From: Flammeovirga pacifica
GTDB taxonomy: Bacteria; Bacteroidota; Bacteroidia; Cytophagales; Flammeovirgaceae
Direction: 5' to 3'
Assembly: GCF_000807855.2 (NCBI RefSeq)
Contig: NZ_JRYR02000002.1
Coordinates: forward strand, 945,756 to 1,009,755
Length of the DNA stretch: 64,000 nucleotides
Positions within the stretch are counted from its first letter, which is position 1. Every line of letters starts with the position of its first letter. The notes below the pieces were generated by a model that saw nothing but the letters and a program-made list of their open reading frames with translations, did not search any database and was not told the DNA's origin. The translations under genes were made by a program, and so were the position numbers. Shown here in pieces: positions 18,868 through 28,212 of this stretch.

Positions 18868-19302
18868 TTCATTAATTTTTGTCAGTAATTATAGTAGATA
18901 TCCTAAGGAAATACCTCTTAATTTAAAGAGATACAGTACTGTATTTCCCCCATTGTGTATACTACTATTTCATTCATTTCATGATCATAACTTCTTGGTT
19001 GGCCAAACCAATTCATTCTAGTGATCATGGTAAACTTAGAGAGTATTGTTACGAATGAAGTATTCTAGGGTAAAGGTTTTGTCTGTCTATGTTTTTGAAC
19101 TTAGAACGACATCACAGACAAATAGATCATTTATTTTCAGCTATTTAATATAAAAAATGGTATTTTTCTTTTAAATAGTAATGATATACCTTTTTTAGAT
19201 ATTTTTTTTCAATAATGAATATACTATTCAAAAAAATTGTAATTTATATTATCAATATAACAATCTACAATTCAAAAACTATATTTCTAAAAAGCTAATA
19301 TT
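18868..19302. promoter_or_regulatory. Divergent intergenic region between GH82-like copy 1 and a sulfatase
   Basis: Gene-free stretch. A perfect 14-base palindrome, ATACAGTACTGTAT, is at 18931-18944, 64 bases before the GH82-like start. It sits inside a wider pairing of GGAAATAC (18907-18914) with GTATTTCC (18941-18948), with CTCTT/AAGAG nested. A second small dyad around TTGGCCAA lies at 18995-19011. From 19130 to 19300 the sequence is poly-A/T rich with no clear promoter match. Confidence 0.5.
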
Positions 19303-20874
19303 ATGACAAGAGCTTTTCTTATCACTCTATTATTGATCACCACCTCACTCGGCCTTTTTGCCAGTGATCAACCTACAAAAAAATCTAAAAAGCCTAATAT
19401 CGTTATTCTTTGGGGAGATGATATTGGACAATTTAACCTCTCTTATTGGAACAGAGGACAAATGGGGTATCAAACTCCAAATATTGACAGAATCGCAAAT
19501 GAAGGCATTGCCTTTACCGATTATTATGGCGAGCAATCTTGTACTGCCGGGCGTTCTTCATTTTTAACCGGTCAATCTCCCATTCGTTCTGGTTTATCAA
19601 AAGTAGGATTACCAGGAGCAAATGCAGGTTTTAGACCAGAACACCCTTCTATTGCATGGCTACTAAAAAAAGAAGGATACTCTACTGCACAGTTTGGTAA
19701 AAATCACTTTGGTGATAGAGACGAGATGCTTCCTACTCAACATGGTTTTGATGAATTTTTTGGTAATCTCTACCACTTAAATGCAGAAGAAGAGCCAGAA
19801 CATCCTGATTACCCACAAGACCCTGGTTTTAAAGAAAGATTTGGGCCACGTGGTGTAATCCATTCTTATGCTGATGGTAAAGTATCTGATACAGGACCAC
19901 TTACTAAAAAGAGAATGGAAACTGTAGACCGTGAAATTACAGAAAGAACATTAGAATGGTTAGGAGAAAAAGCCAATGAAGACACTCCTTTCTTCTTGTG
20001 GTACAACACTGTTGGAATGCACTTCCCTACGTATAGAGCAGATGATATTAAAGGAATTTCAGGACAAGGCGGAGATTCTTTTTATGCTGATGTAATGGTA
20101 GATCACGATAGAAATATTGGTAAGATCTTGGCTAAGTTAGAAGAATTAGGCTTAATGGAAAATACCATCATCATGTATTCTACTGATAATGGCCCACACT
20201 ATAACGAGTGGCCTGATGGTGCAGTAACACCTTATAGATCAGAGAAAAACACCAACTGGGAAGGAGCTTATAGAGTACCTTGCCATGTCATGTGGAAAGG
20301 ACATATTAAAAAAGGACAAGTTTTAAACGGAATTGTTTCTCATCAAGATTGGTTGCCAACCATTATGTCTTTAGTGGGTGTAGAAGACATCAAAGGTAAA
20401 TTAGAGGCAGGTATTGATTATGCAGGAAGAAGCGTTAAAACTACCATCGACGGATTTGATATGAAATCATATTTCTTAGGAGAAGTTGATGAAAGTCCAA
20501 GAAGAAACTTTATTTACACTTCTGATGATGGTGATATTACTTGTATTAGAATGGACGATTGGAAGGTAGTTTTTATGGAACAAAGAGCACATACAATGCA
20601 AGTATGGGCCGAACCTTTTGTGCCGTTAAGACTTCCAAAAATATTCAATATTCGTAGAGATCCATACGAAAGAGCCGATACAGATTCTAACTCTTATTGG
20701 GCTTGGTTGGCCAAACGTGCTCCTTATATTTATAAAGCGGGTGGTATCGCTGGAGAATTTATTCAGTCGCTTTATAAGTACCCTCAAATAGAAAAAATTG
20801 ATTCGTTCTCAATAGACGGAGCAATGGAAGACTATCAGAGATGGAATGAAGAGCGTCAAAATTCTAAAAATTAA
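19303..20874 (+). CDS. Secreted type I sulfatase (S1_4-like arylsulfatase)
   Basis: The 523-residue product has a signal peptide (about 1-20) and an alkaline-phosphatase-fold sulfatase domain. The motif CTAGR (Cys80 to Arg84) supplies the Cys that maturation turns into formylglycine; Ala rather than Pro at the third position is usual for the S1_4 type. Metal-binding Asp residues are in WGDDIGQ, and STDNGPH is the second metal site. The start NIVILWGDDIGQFNLS is typical of S1_4 arylsulfatases. It would remove sulfate esters from an algal glycan in the periplasm, and needs a formylglycine-generating or anaerobic maturase not seen in this window. A strong terminator follows. It is divergent from GH82-like copy 1. 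Confidence 0.9.
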   Translation: MTRAFLITLLLITTSLGLFASDQPTKKSKKPNIVILWGDDIGQFNLSYWNRGQMGYQTPNIDRIANEGIAFTDYYGEQSCTAGRSSFLTGQSPIRSGLSKVGLPGANAGFRPEHPSIAWLLKKEGYSTAQFGKNHFGDRDEMLPTQHGFDEFFGNLYHLNAEEEPEHPDYPQDPGFKERFGPRGVIHSYADGKVSDTGPLTKKRMETVDREITERTLEWLGEKANEDTPFFLWYNTVGMHFPTYRADDIKGISGQGGDSFYADVMVDHDRNIGKILAKLEELGLMENTIIMYSTDNGPHYNEWPDGAVTPYRSEKNTNWEGAYRVPCHVMWKGHIKKGQVLNGIVSHQDWLPTIMSLVGVEDIKGKLEAGIDYAGRSVKTTIDGFDMKSYFLGEVDESPRRNFIYTSDDGDITCIRMDDWKVVFMEQRAHTMQVWAEPFVPLRLPKIFNIRRDPYERADTDSNSYWAWLAKRAPYIYKAGGIAGEFIQSLYKYPQIEKIDSFSIDGAMEDYQRWNEERQNSKN

Positions 20875-20911
20875 TAAATTTCTACTATTTACAACATAAA
20901 TAGTAACTTTG

Positions 20912-20952
20912 GGCTTCGTTTGTTAAAGTAACAAACGAAGCCTTTATTTTTA
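20912..20952 (+). terminator. Intrinsic terminator after the S1_4-like sulfatase
   Basis: A perfect 13-base stem (20912-20924 with 20930-20942) with loop AAAGT and a T-rich tail. It ends only about 8-17 bases before the next start codon at 20960. Confidence 0.9.
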
Positions 20953-20959
20953 TATCCAT

Positions 20960-21904
20960 ATGCAATCAGAGCAATTTTTATATATCATCAAATATAATTC
21001 TAACGAAACAGCACTTTGCAGGTTAGAAACTCAACTTCTTTTCCAACAAGAATTAGAAGGCAATCACTTTTTCTCCGATGTTAAATTTGCTCCTGATCAT
21101 AGTGCTTTTCTCAAAAAACGTATTGATATACTTTTTGCAACTGCAGATTATCAAGAACTATTAAGTAAGATCAAAGCAAAAAATATTTGTGCAGAGGGAT
21201 TTAAGTTAGAATATATCAAGTTACAAGGGGATGAGATTGGCTATAAACCAAGGCTAAATAAACTAAGAGATATAGGCTATATCATCACAGGAGAACCAGA
21301 CTATTATCATCCAACAATAACTTATGCTTTATGTCATTATAATGGAGTCTACTACTTTGGAGAATCGATTCGAGATGAAGTCCAATGGCAAAATCACAAT
21401 CAAAAACCCTGTTCGTTTAGTAATTCATTAAGTATTAATACGGCTAAGACTTTAGTTAATATTGCATCAAAAGGTAATAAAACAAGTCGCATTATAGATA
21501 CTTGTTGTGGTGTAGGTACGGTAATGTTAGAAGGTTGTTATGGTGGATATGCTATTGAAGGGTGCGACATCAATAAAAAGGCTCACGGGCATACGGTTAA
21601 AAACCTAGCGCATTATGGCTATGAAGCAATAGTACACCATTCTGATATTAAGGACCTTAACAAACAATATGATGCCGCCATTATAGATTTACCTTACAAT
21701 CTTTATTCTGCATCTACCGATGAAATTATGGAAGGAATTATTGAGTCTGCTTCAAAAGTTGCACCCCGCCTTGTCATTGTTTCCATTGTTGATCTAAGAG
21801 AAGTATTTAAAAAATATGATCTTAATTTAGTTGATTTTTGTACGACTGAAAAAATAGGTAAAGTAAAGTTTACTAGGAATATTTGGGTGTGTGAAAAGGT
21901 ATAA
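20960..21904 (+). CDS. TRM11-like SAM-dependent RNA methyltransferase
   Basis: The 314-residue cytoplasmic protein has a Rossmann methyltransferase domain in its C-terminal half: SAM-binding IIDTCCGVGTVMLEG (about 174-188), GCDINKKA, and the catalytic motif DLPYN, a variant of the (D/N)PP(Y/F) of N2-guanine methyltransferases. The N-terminal half (LCRLETQLLF and KPRLNKLRDIGYIITGEP) resembles the region before the catalytic domain of TRM11/UPF0020 enzymes. It probably methylates guanine in tRNA. The start codon lies directly behind the terminator of the sulfatase gene, so its own promoter is unclear. It ends at a hairpin shared with the convergent PepSY gene. Confidence 0.72.
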   Translation: MQSEQFLYIIKYNSNETALCRLETQLLFQQELEGNHFFSDVKFAPDHSAFLKKRIDILFATADYQELLSKIKAKNICAEGFKLEYIKLQGDEIGYKPRLNKLRDIGYIITGEPDYYHPTITYALCHYNGVYYFGESIRDEVQWQNHNQKPCSFSNSLSINTAKTLVNIASKGNKTSRIIDTCCGVGTVMLEGCYGGYAIEGCDINKKAHGHTVKNLAHYGYEAIVHHSDIKDLNKQYDAAIIDLPYNLYSASTDEIMEGIIESASKVAPRLVIVSIVDLREVFKKYDLNLVDFCTTEKIGKVKFTRNIWVCEKV

Positions 21905-21943
21905 TATTGGTCCGAATAAGTATGCCTTACTCGAACCAATATT
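21903..21943. terminator. Bidirectional terminator between methyltransferase and PepSY genes
   Basis: AATATTGGT (21903-21911) and ACCAATATT (21935-21943) form the outer stem. The inner part pairs fully, with G-U wobbles, only in the minus-strand RNA, so it probably serves mainly the PepSY/TonB operon. Confidence 0.65.
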
Positions 21944-21953
21944 AATTATCAAT

Positions 21954-23381
21954 CTAAGTAACAAGTTGTTGTTTTTTCCTATTCTTACTTTTCTTTTTTA
22001 CATTTTTGATATACATCATAAAACCTAATAAAGAAACTAAGAAATTACCTAGTGCAAAAACAGATATTAGTGTATCTCTAAACCCTTTTCCCATAAAATC
22101 GAACATATGGTATTTGTGAAAATAGGCAAATACAAAACCTGATAAAGCAGATTGGTCTTCAATTATTGCTCCTACATAACTAGTAGTTGTATCAATATAC
22201 CATCGAGGATGACCATGACCAGCAAATTGTACTTTTTGAACAGGCAGTAATTTGTTGATAAAACCGTATTCGTTTTCAAATTTATGAATTCGCTTTGTCT
22301 GTTTCACCTCTGATAGTCCGCCATAATTCATAGCCAATTGGACAGCATAAATACTATCAGCGCCTCTTAGTTCTACTCCTCGTGTCACATCAAAGTATCT
22401 TTTAGAAATTCCCTTCCCTTTTTTATAAAAAACCTGATAATAGGTTTGTTCTTTTATTTTGACCGGTTGAATATTCACCCATCCTTTTGGAAGATCGCTA
22501 AAAGGGTACCTAAGATCATTCTTACCAAAACTATTTGATGTTGAAAAAGAGGTCTTATCTAGAGCATTGTATTTCGGTAACATATGTACAAATGCACTTA
22601 ATGTGAAAAGTAATAAGGTAAAAGATAAAGCAATACCTAATGTACGATGCCACTTTCTTTGTTTATCTACCTTTGATGAATGCTGTTGCTTATACGTTTT
22701 TCTAAATTTTGTATAGACAAAAATACCTGATAAACCCGCACTAAAAGAAACCAAAACAAAAAGAGATAATATCAATAATCTAAATGTTTGATTAAAATTT
22801 AAAAAAGTCCAACTATGTCCCCAAAGAAAAAACTGTTGAAACAAGCTTCTTAGGTGATTTGTAGCATAAGTCATCTGATCCGTATTGACATCAACAAACA
22901 CTCTCAGACCATCCATTCTTAAATACTTCACCTTAAATACCGGTAGGATTCTAGCAATTTTAACGTACTCATTAGAAAATGATTCTTGTTTTTCAACTGC
23001 CGATACTTTAGTGTTCTCTTCTTCGGAGTACAAACCCGCTAAATAAATAGCGTATTTCTCATCCCCATTGTCTAAAATTTGACCCGTTTTAGTATGTACA
23101 TAATAATTACTTTGACTATGCTTTATCTGATAATAAAGAGTAGAATCCAAACCAACCAATCTAAAAGATTGGATACTTTCCCATTGATGCAATGTCATCA
23201 CTGAATCTATTGAAAGAGTATTTTCTCCCCATTTTTTTACTTCCTTATTTACAGCCAATCTTTGTTTTACATTAGGCTTAAAGTTGGACATTAGAGGATG
23301 CATCACCCCACTTAAAGTCCATGCTAATACCGGAACAAGTGCTATTAAACTTAGTTTGCTGTGTATTTTATACCAATTCAT
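21954..23381 (-). CDS. PepSY-associated membrane protein, probable iron-reductase-like partner
   Basis: The 475-residue inner-membrane protein has an N-terminal helix (LIALVPVLAWTLSGVMHPL), a long periplasmic PepSY-like region, then helices near 200-225 (LLILSLFVLVSFSAGLSGIFVY), 248-268 and 440-462. This is the PepSY-associated TM helix layout often coded beside TonB-dependent receptors for iron-siderophore or metal uptake, where a role in reducing or handling the metal is proposed. Its start is 2 bases after the receptor stop, so the two are surely one operon. It ends in a basic tail (KKKSKNRKKQQ). Confidence 0.8.
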   Translation of the reverse strand: MNWYKIHSKLSLIALVPVLAWTLSGVMHPLMSNFKPNVKQRLAVNKEVKKWGENTLSIDSVMTLHQWESIQSFRLVGLDSTLYYQIKHSQSNYYVHTKTGQILDNGDEKYAIYLAGLYSEEENTKVSAVEKQESFSNEYVKIARILPVFKVKYLRMDGLRVFVDVNTDQMTYATNHLRSLFQQFFLWGHSWTFLNFNQTFRLLILSLFVLVSFSAGLSGIFVYTKFRKTYKQQHSSKVDKQRKWHRTLGIALSFTLLLFTLSAFVHMLPKYNALDKTSFSTSNSFGKNDLRYPFSDLPKGWVNIQPVKIKEQTYYQVFYKKGKGISKRYFDVTRGVELRGADSIYAVQLAMNYGGLSEVKQTKRIHKFENEYGFINKLLPVQKVQFAGHGHPRWYIDTTTSYVGAIIEDQSALSGFVFAYFHKYHMFDFMGKGFRDTLISVFALGNFLVSLLGFMMYIKNVKKKSKNRKKQQLVT

Positions 23382-23383
23382 GT

Positions 23384-25675
23384 TTACTTATTTTTGCTGA
23401 TTGTATACCCTAAACCTATTTGAAAAGTACGAGGAGCACCTAAATTATAATTTTCTCCCCAAGCAGATTTTGATACCCGTGTAGCATACAATTCATCTGT
23501 AATATTCATGATGTTCACCCACGTTTCAAAGCCTTTGATTTGATATCCAAAACGTAGATTCAACAAATGGTAACCTTCGTATTTTTTTGTATTTTGATTG
23601 TCCATGTAATACTGACTCACCGTTTGTAATTCTAAAGATGTTCTAAACCCTTTAAGAAAATTTGGCTTATAAGTAATTTCCATATTTGAAATCCAATTCG
23701 GAGCATTTGCCATTACTTTACCTGAAAAATCTTCTTTTCCTGTATTAAAATTTTCAAAAGTATGTTCTGTATACGTACCCCCTAACCTTAAAAATACTTG
23801 TGAATTTGGCACAAAATGTAGTGCTGCCTCTACACCTTCATGATGGGTAGAACCTGCATTTTCATTTTCATATGACCCGTCTTCTTGAAGTACTGAAACA
23901 ATTTCGTTCGTTCCTTTCATCTGATAATATGCCACCTCTAAATAACCTAATTCTTTAGGTAAAGTATACCATGAACCTACTTCTATATTTTTATAATTAG
24001 AAGGTTTCAATTCAGGGACTTTCACACCTCTATATAATTCTGATACCTGAGGAGGCATAAACCCAACACTATAATTTGTATAAAAACCAAGACCATTTCT
24101 AAAGGTGTACGTAGCCCCCAGTTTTGGAGTAACCGCATTAAAATAACTCATTGAATTTGGTGCTCCAGAGAATGCTTCTATCCCTAAATTATTTTTGTAG
24201 TCATATTTAAAATGATCAGATCTTACACCTGCTGTAATAAAAAGTCTCTCTACCGGATTCACTTCTAATTGAGCATATAAACCTGTATTTAACAAGTTTG
24301 TTTGATAATCTGACAAAACAGAATCTGTAGGAGAATAACCTACATATTTTCCATTTTCATCACGATCCACTTCTATATAATTAGCCCAAAAAGTGGTTGG
24401 ACTATAATCAATACTAGCACCCACTCTTAAAGTAGTTTTTAAAGGTTTAATTTTCTGATTATGTTGAAGAACAGCACCATAACTTTTAAAGGCACTTTCA
24501 TTCACTTCTCCTTTTGCAAAACTTGGGTTAGACCAATCATTTTTAATTCGATAACTTGGTATTTGACCTAATGTATTTGTTCTAAAGAATACCTTAGCTA
24601 CTGTCTTACTCGAAGTAGTCCATTCTTGGTCCACCGTAAAAGTTGATCTAAATAATTCAATTTCTCTTTTAGTGAAATTATGTAATGAAGTAAAGTCTTT
24701 ATTGTAAAAAGAAGTACTATCAAGAGAAGAACCCATATCAGAAAAGTACTTCATGTAAGTAGAAGTGTTGGTAATCTTCAAACTTTCATTCACTTGATAT
24801 TGAATCACAGAAGTAATAATATTTTTATTAAAATCACTATGGTCCAAATATCCATTTTCCCTTTTTGCTGAATATCCACCAATACTCACCCCTAGTTTGC
24901 CATTGTTTGTTGTACCCTCAAGAAGTGCATCTAAACGTTTGTAACCGTAAGAATCTCCTCTTAATTGTATTTTCGCACTTGGAACTAAAGAAGGTGATTT
25001 TGTAATGAAATTTATCGCACCACCAATTGCTTCTGAACCATATAAAGAAGAAGCCGGACCGCGAACTACTTCAATATTTTGAGCCATCGACATATTCATT
25101 TCATTTAAGGCATTGTGATTAAAAATACCTGTTGGTCGAATAGGTAAACCGTCCTCTAAATACAAAAATAAACTCTTTGTAGAGATCGGTTGACGAATAG
25201 ACATCATATGCTGTTCACTTCCTAAGTCTGTCATTAACACTCCGGGAACTTTGTTTATAACCTGTTCTAGCGATTGAATTTTAGCCTCCTCAATCACTGC
25301 TGCTCCGATTGAGGTGATGGCCATTGGTGCCTCTTCTCTTCTTTGGGTAGCTCTACTTGCTGAAACAATCACCTGATTTAATACTAGATTATCTTGTTTC
25401 ATTAAAATTATTGAAGGCAAGTCTTTAGCTTCCAAACTAAGCATGGCATAACCTAATAATTTAAATTGTAAGAGTGCATCCTGACCTACTTCTATAGTAA
25501 AATGACCATTTTTATCTGTTACAGTATAATCATTTGTTTCCTGATTAATAATTATAGCCCCCACGAGAGGTTCCTGAGATAATTCGTCTTGAATAGAACC
25601 ATTAACTTGAATATCCTGTGCAAGAATAAACGTGCTACATAAAAGAAATAATAGTGAAATAAAAATAGCTTTCAT
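23384..25675 (-). CDS. TonB-dependent outer-membrane receptor (metal or siderophore type)
   Basis: The 763-residue product has a signal peptide (1-19), a carboxypeptidase-regulatory-like domain (about 23-105), a plug domain (about 110-230, with EVVRGPASSLYGSEAIGGAINFIT) and a 22-strand barrel ending in FQIGLGYTISK. Length and plug are like ferric siderophore or cobalamin receptors, not SusC (about 1000 residues, SusD partner). There is no SusD next to it. The downstream PepSY protein and the upstream Cys-containing protein suggest metal uptake, copper or iron being the likeliest. A 26-base palindrome in the leader may bind a metal-responsive repressor or act as an RNA hairpin. Confidence 0.88.
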   Translation of the reverse strand: MKAIFISLLFLLCSTFILAQDIQVNGSIQDELSQEPLVGAIIINQETNDYTVTDKNGHFTIEVGQDALLQFKLLGYAMLSLEAKDLPSIILMKQDNLVLNQVIVSASRATQRREEAPMAITSIGAAVIEEAKIQSLEQVINKVPGVLMTDLGSEQHMMSIRQPISTKSLFLYLEDGLPIRPTGIFNHNALNEMNMSMAQNIEVVRGPASSLYGSEAIGGAINFITKSPSLVPSAKIQLRGDSYGYKRLDALLEGTTNNGKLGVSIGGYSAKRENGYLDHSDFNKNIITSVIQYQVNESLKITNTSTYMKYFSDMGSSLDSTSFYNKDFTSLHNFTKREIELFRSTFTVDQEWTTSSKTVAKVFFRTNTLGQIPSYRIKNDWSNPSFAKGEVNESAFKSYGAVLQHNQKIKPLKTTLRVGASIDYSPTTFWANYIEVDRDENGKYVGYSPTDSVLSDYQTNLLNTGLYAQLEVNPVERLFITAGVRSDHFKYDYKNNLGIEAFSGAPNSMSYFNAVTPKLGATYTFRNGLGFYTNYSVGFMPPQVSELYRGVKVPELKPSNYKNIEVGSWYTLPKELGYLEVAYYQMKGTNEIVSVLQEDGSYENENAGSTHHEGVEAALHFVPNSQVFLRLGGTYTEHTFENFNTGKEDFSGKVMANAPNWISNMEITYKPNFLKGFRTSLELQTVSQYYMDNQNTKKYEGYHLLNLRFGYQIKGFETWVNIMNITDELYATRVSKSAWGENYNLGAPRTFQIGLGYTISKNK

Positions 25676-25715
25676 TTGATTTTTTTATTGGACATAACGA
25701 TATGCTATCACTTTT

Positions 25716-25741
25716 GAATACGCTTTTTTACAAGCATATTC
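25716..25741 (-). promoter_or_regulatory. Palindrome before the TonB receptor gene, candidate operator
   Basis: GAATACGCTT (25716-25725) and AAGCATATTC (25732-25741) form a 10-base dyad with a single C-A mismatch on the plus strand, which becomes G-U on the minus strand, around a 6-base loop. It lies 41 bases before the receptor start. Confidence 0.45.
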
Positions 25742-25899
25742 AATAGCCCAGACAAATGGTTATGAATTAATTAAAATTTAAAGGGTGTAACGACTCGGCA
25801 ATAAAAATAACTTATCAAAAAATATGGAATGCTTTCCATTAGACATAGTTATCCCTATCAAAAAATTGATGTAATAAAGTCGTAGAATAAAAGGTGAAT

Positions 25900-26295
25900 T
25901 TAGACAATGGGAGGATGGAAAATAGAGGCAACATAGTCACCATCAACTTCCTCATCAATTTCTAAAGGTAATTGATGCATTTGGGCTGATAACATCTTTG
26001 TAGAAAACATAAAAATTGATAGGCAAAGAGGTTCAGAAACCACTTCCTTCAAACTGTTTTCTTTTTTACTACTCTCATTATCCTGAGTGGTTGCATCAGC
26101 TAATTTTGATTTAAGTTGACATCGCCCTCCACAAACCTGTGGAAGGTCTGTTCTGTTTTTATTTACGCACAAAACATTTGCATAAAAGTCCTGACGCATT
26201 TTATAGTCCATCCAAATAAGAGGAGTTGAAATGCATTGGATTAATACAAGTGTAGCTAAAATAAAAATAACTGATATATTCAGTTTGTTCATCAT
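25900..26295 (-). CDS. Small exported protein with conserved Cys motif, candidate metal-related
   Basis: The 131-residue product has one N-terminal hydrophobic helix (about 6-22), then DFYANVLCVNKNRTDLPQVC and GGRCQLKSKL, giving Cys43, Cys55 and Cys59 in the pattern C-x11-C-x3-C. I recall similar small unnamed proteins coded before TonB receptors for metals in Bacteroidota, with the pattern ENxC...CxGKCxLKK. The rest is charged and has no recognised domain; a short hydrophobic segment near 92-105 contains Met residues. It lies 224 bases before the receptor gene on the same strand. Binding of a metal is an inference from the Cys residues and the position. Confidence 0.6.
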   Translation of the reverse strand: MMNKLNISVIFILATLVLIQCISTPLIWMDYKMRQDFYANVLCVNKNRTDLPQVCGGRCQLKSKLADATTQDNESSKKENSLKEVVSEPLCLSIFMFSTKMLSAQMHQLPLEIDEEVDGDYVASIFHPPIV

Positions 26296-26705
26296 TAGGG
26301 TGCTAAATTAAAGAGCTCCCAAATATACAAACATGAATGATTTAAATTCCTTTTTACGTTAAAATATTTAATAGAATTTCTCCTTTTAATTTCATAATAC
26401 AAAACAAATTAAATCTTTATGCTTTACTTTTAGATAATGGAAAAAGAAAACCCACCTTCAAGTAGTTTGAAGATGGGTACAAAGTATTTTCAAATGTCTT
26501 CATTGTATAGGATAAGTCAAAGAAAAATCTTTTCTGACTTCTATGGATAATAAGTTACTTTAATAATAAATACTTAGAGACAAAAAAAGTCAAATAGATT
26601 TCACTTACTTTAACTCACCTTATTCCAACCTCTTACATTTAAGTACACTCTTTATTATAATCAATTTTATGATTATCGCTCTTTTAACTAATCAATATTA
26701 CTAAC
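26296..26705. promoter_or_regulatory. Divergent intergenic region with -7 element and orphan hairpins
   Basis: A TATATTTG element on the minus strand (26327-26320) is an exact -7 match, 25 bases before the Cys-protein start. A terminator-like hairpin lies at 26451-26477 (11-base arms, one wobble on the minus strand) followed on the minus strand by a T-rich stretch, although no minus-strand gene precedes it. A third weak hairpin lies near 26514-26540. The rest is AT-rich with no ORF of note. Confidence 0.45.
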
Positions 26706-28094
26706 ATGAAAAACAGCATTCTATTACTTTTCTTAATTCTTTCTATCAAAACCATTGCTCAGAGTGATGAATTTGATGTGAAAAAAAATGGATTGATTTA
26801 CAATAATGCCACCATGCATCAACTTCAAATTATTGTAGATTCTATCAATCAAGATTTTAACCGTTGTGATCTAGATCGAGAATACCTTAGTGTTCCTCAG
26901 GCTACGGGTCATTTTTTTAAAGTAGCTTCTTCTGACTTGATCTATGCTGCAAGAGATTTAAAAGATGGAATTACATTCAAAAATTTCATCAAAAAGTATC
27001 CTAAAACAAAGGTAACCAAAGAGCAAATTTACACAAAAGCTATTGAGGAGGATTACAGTGGCAATCACCATCTAACGTTTTTTGATATACTCACAGATAA
27101 ATCATTTTCAGTTGAGGATACTTCAAAGAATTCTCAAAATTTTAATCATAAATTTATTTATGAATACGATGAAATGAAGGAAAACAACTCGGGGAAGTTA
27201 GAAGGAATTTATTTCACATCAGCATTCAATAATACTACCTTACCAAAGGAATATGCAAGAATGGTTCAGTATTCTGAATGTATGATTGATACTTCAGAAA
27301 CCATTATTAATGTAAAAAATTCTGAAAGAAAAAAATACCATAGGTGGGAACCTGGGCCTAAAAAGAAAGCTTTCAATAATTATTATTTAAAATACTTAGA
27401 AAAAAATGATGCAACTATCGAAGCCTTATCCAAAGAACAAAAATTTCAAACCTTATTAGTTCAAGCCATAGCCGAAGTTTTAGATAAGGGCGGTTCTGAC
27501 GACTACTTTGAAGAAATTGTTGAAAAATACTATGCTAAAGAGACCGCTTTAGAACTCAAGAGAAGTAGAGAAGTATGGGGACAATGTTCCATGGATGATA
27601 GCCCTAGGTTACATGCTTTTGCTATAGCTCAACTTTCTGCAGAGACCGTCAATTGGGAGATATTTTTACGTGCACATTTAGATATAATGAATGACAACTT
27701 CTCTAGAATGACGGATGGAAGTTATGCTTACGGAAGAAGAAATACCTATATCAAGGAATTAGAAGAATTGAATTTTAATGTGAGTGATTTATTAATTGGA
27801 ATTTCTTTAAGGGTACAAAATTGTGGACCTAATCATTATTTCGGAAATATAAGTAGAATAGGCAGAGCCCTGGCAGAAACTAAAAATAAAGCACAAATAG
27901 AAAGTATGCTTATAAGTATGATCGAAAATAAGAAGTTAGATACTTATAATAGAATTATGATGTATTACCTCTACTTTTATTATGGGTATTTTTCAGAGGG
28001 TGATAAAAGTAACTTGAAGAAGAGTCTTAGGAAAGTGAAGTCCAGTTTTCCAAAATATATCGCCGATGAACTTCAAAATTTAAATAAAGAATAA
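26706..28094 (+). CDS. Exported protein of unknown function
   Basis: The 462-residue product has a signal peptide (1-18, ending KTIAQ) and no lipobox. I recognise no domain. The mature protein is charged and mostly alpha-helical in look, particularly after about residue 215 (YLKYLEKNDATIEALSKEQ and several later amphipathic helices), with two Cys-containing loops (WGQCSMDD, VQNCGPNHYFG). A Trp/Pro/Lys segment HRWEPGPKKKAFNNYY sits in the middle. A second exported protein, the barrel at 28213-28932, follows 118 bases later. No link to the PUL is visible. Confidence 0.6.
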   Translation: MKNSILLLFLILSIKTIAQSDEFDVKKNGLIYNNATMHQLQIIVDSINQDFNRCDLDREYLSVPQATGHFFKVASSDLIYAARDLKDGITFKNFIKKYPKTKVTKEQIYTKAIEEDYSGNHHLTFFDILTDKSFSVEDTSKNSQNFNHKFIYEYDEMKENNSGKLEGIYFTSAFNNTTLPKEYARMVQYSECMIDTSETIINVKNSERKKYHRWEPGPKKKAFNNYYLKYLEKNDATIEALSKEQKFQTLLVQAIAEVLDKGGSDDYFEEIVEKYYAKETALELKRSREVWGQCSMDDSPRLHAFAIAQLSAETVNWEIFLRAHLDIMNDNFSRMTDGSYAYGRRNTYIKELEELNFNVSDLLIGISLRVQNCGPNHYFGNISRIGRALAETKNKAQIESMLISMIENKKLDTYNRIMMYYLYFYYGYFSEGDKSNLKKSLRKVKSSFPKYIADELQNLNKE

Positions 28095-28212
28095 ACTCAT
28101 TTATCTTTATTTATACTATTCTAGTAAAAAGAGACCTCATAGTAGATGATTAAATTGTATTTCTGAATTTTTTTTAGAATTTTCATAAATAATTCAAAAG
28201 CAATTTCATACT

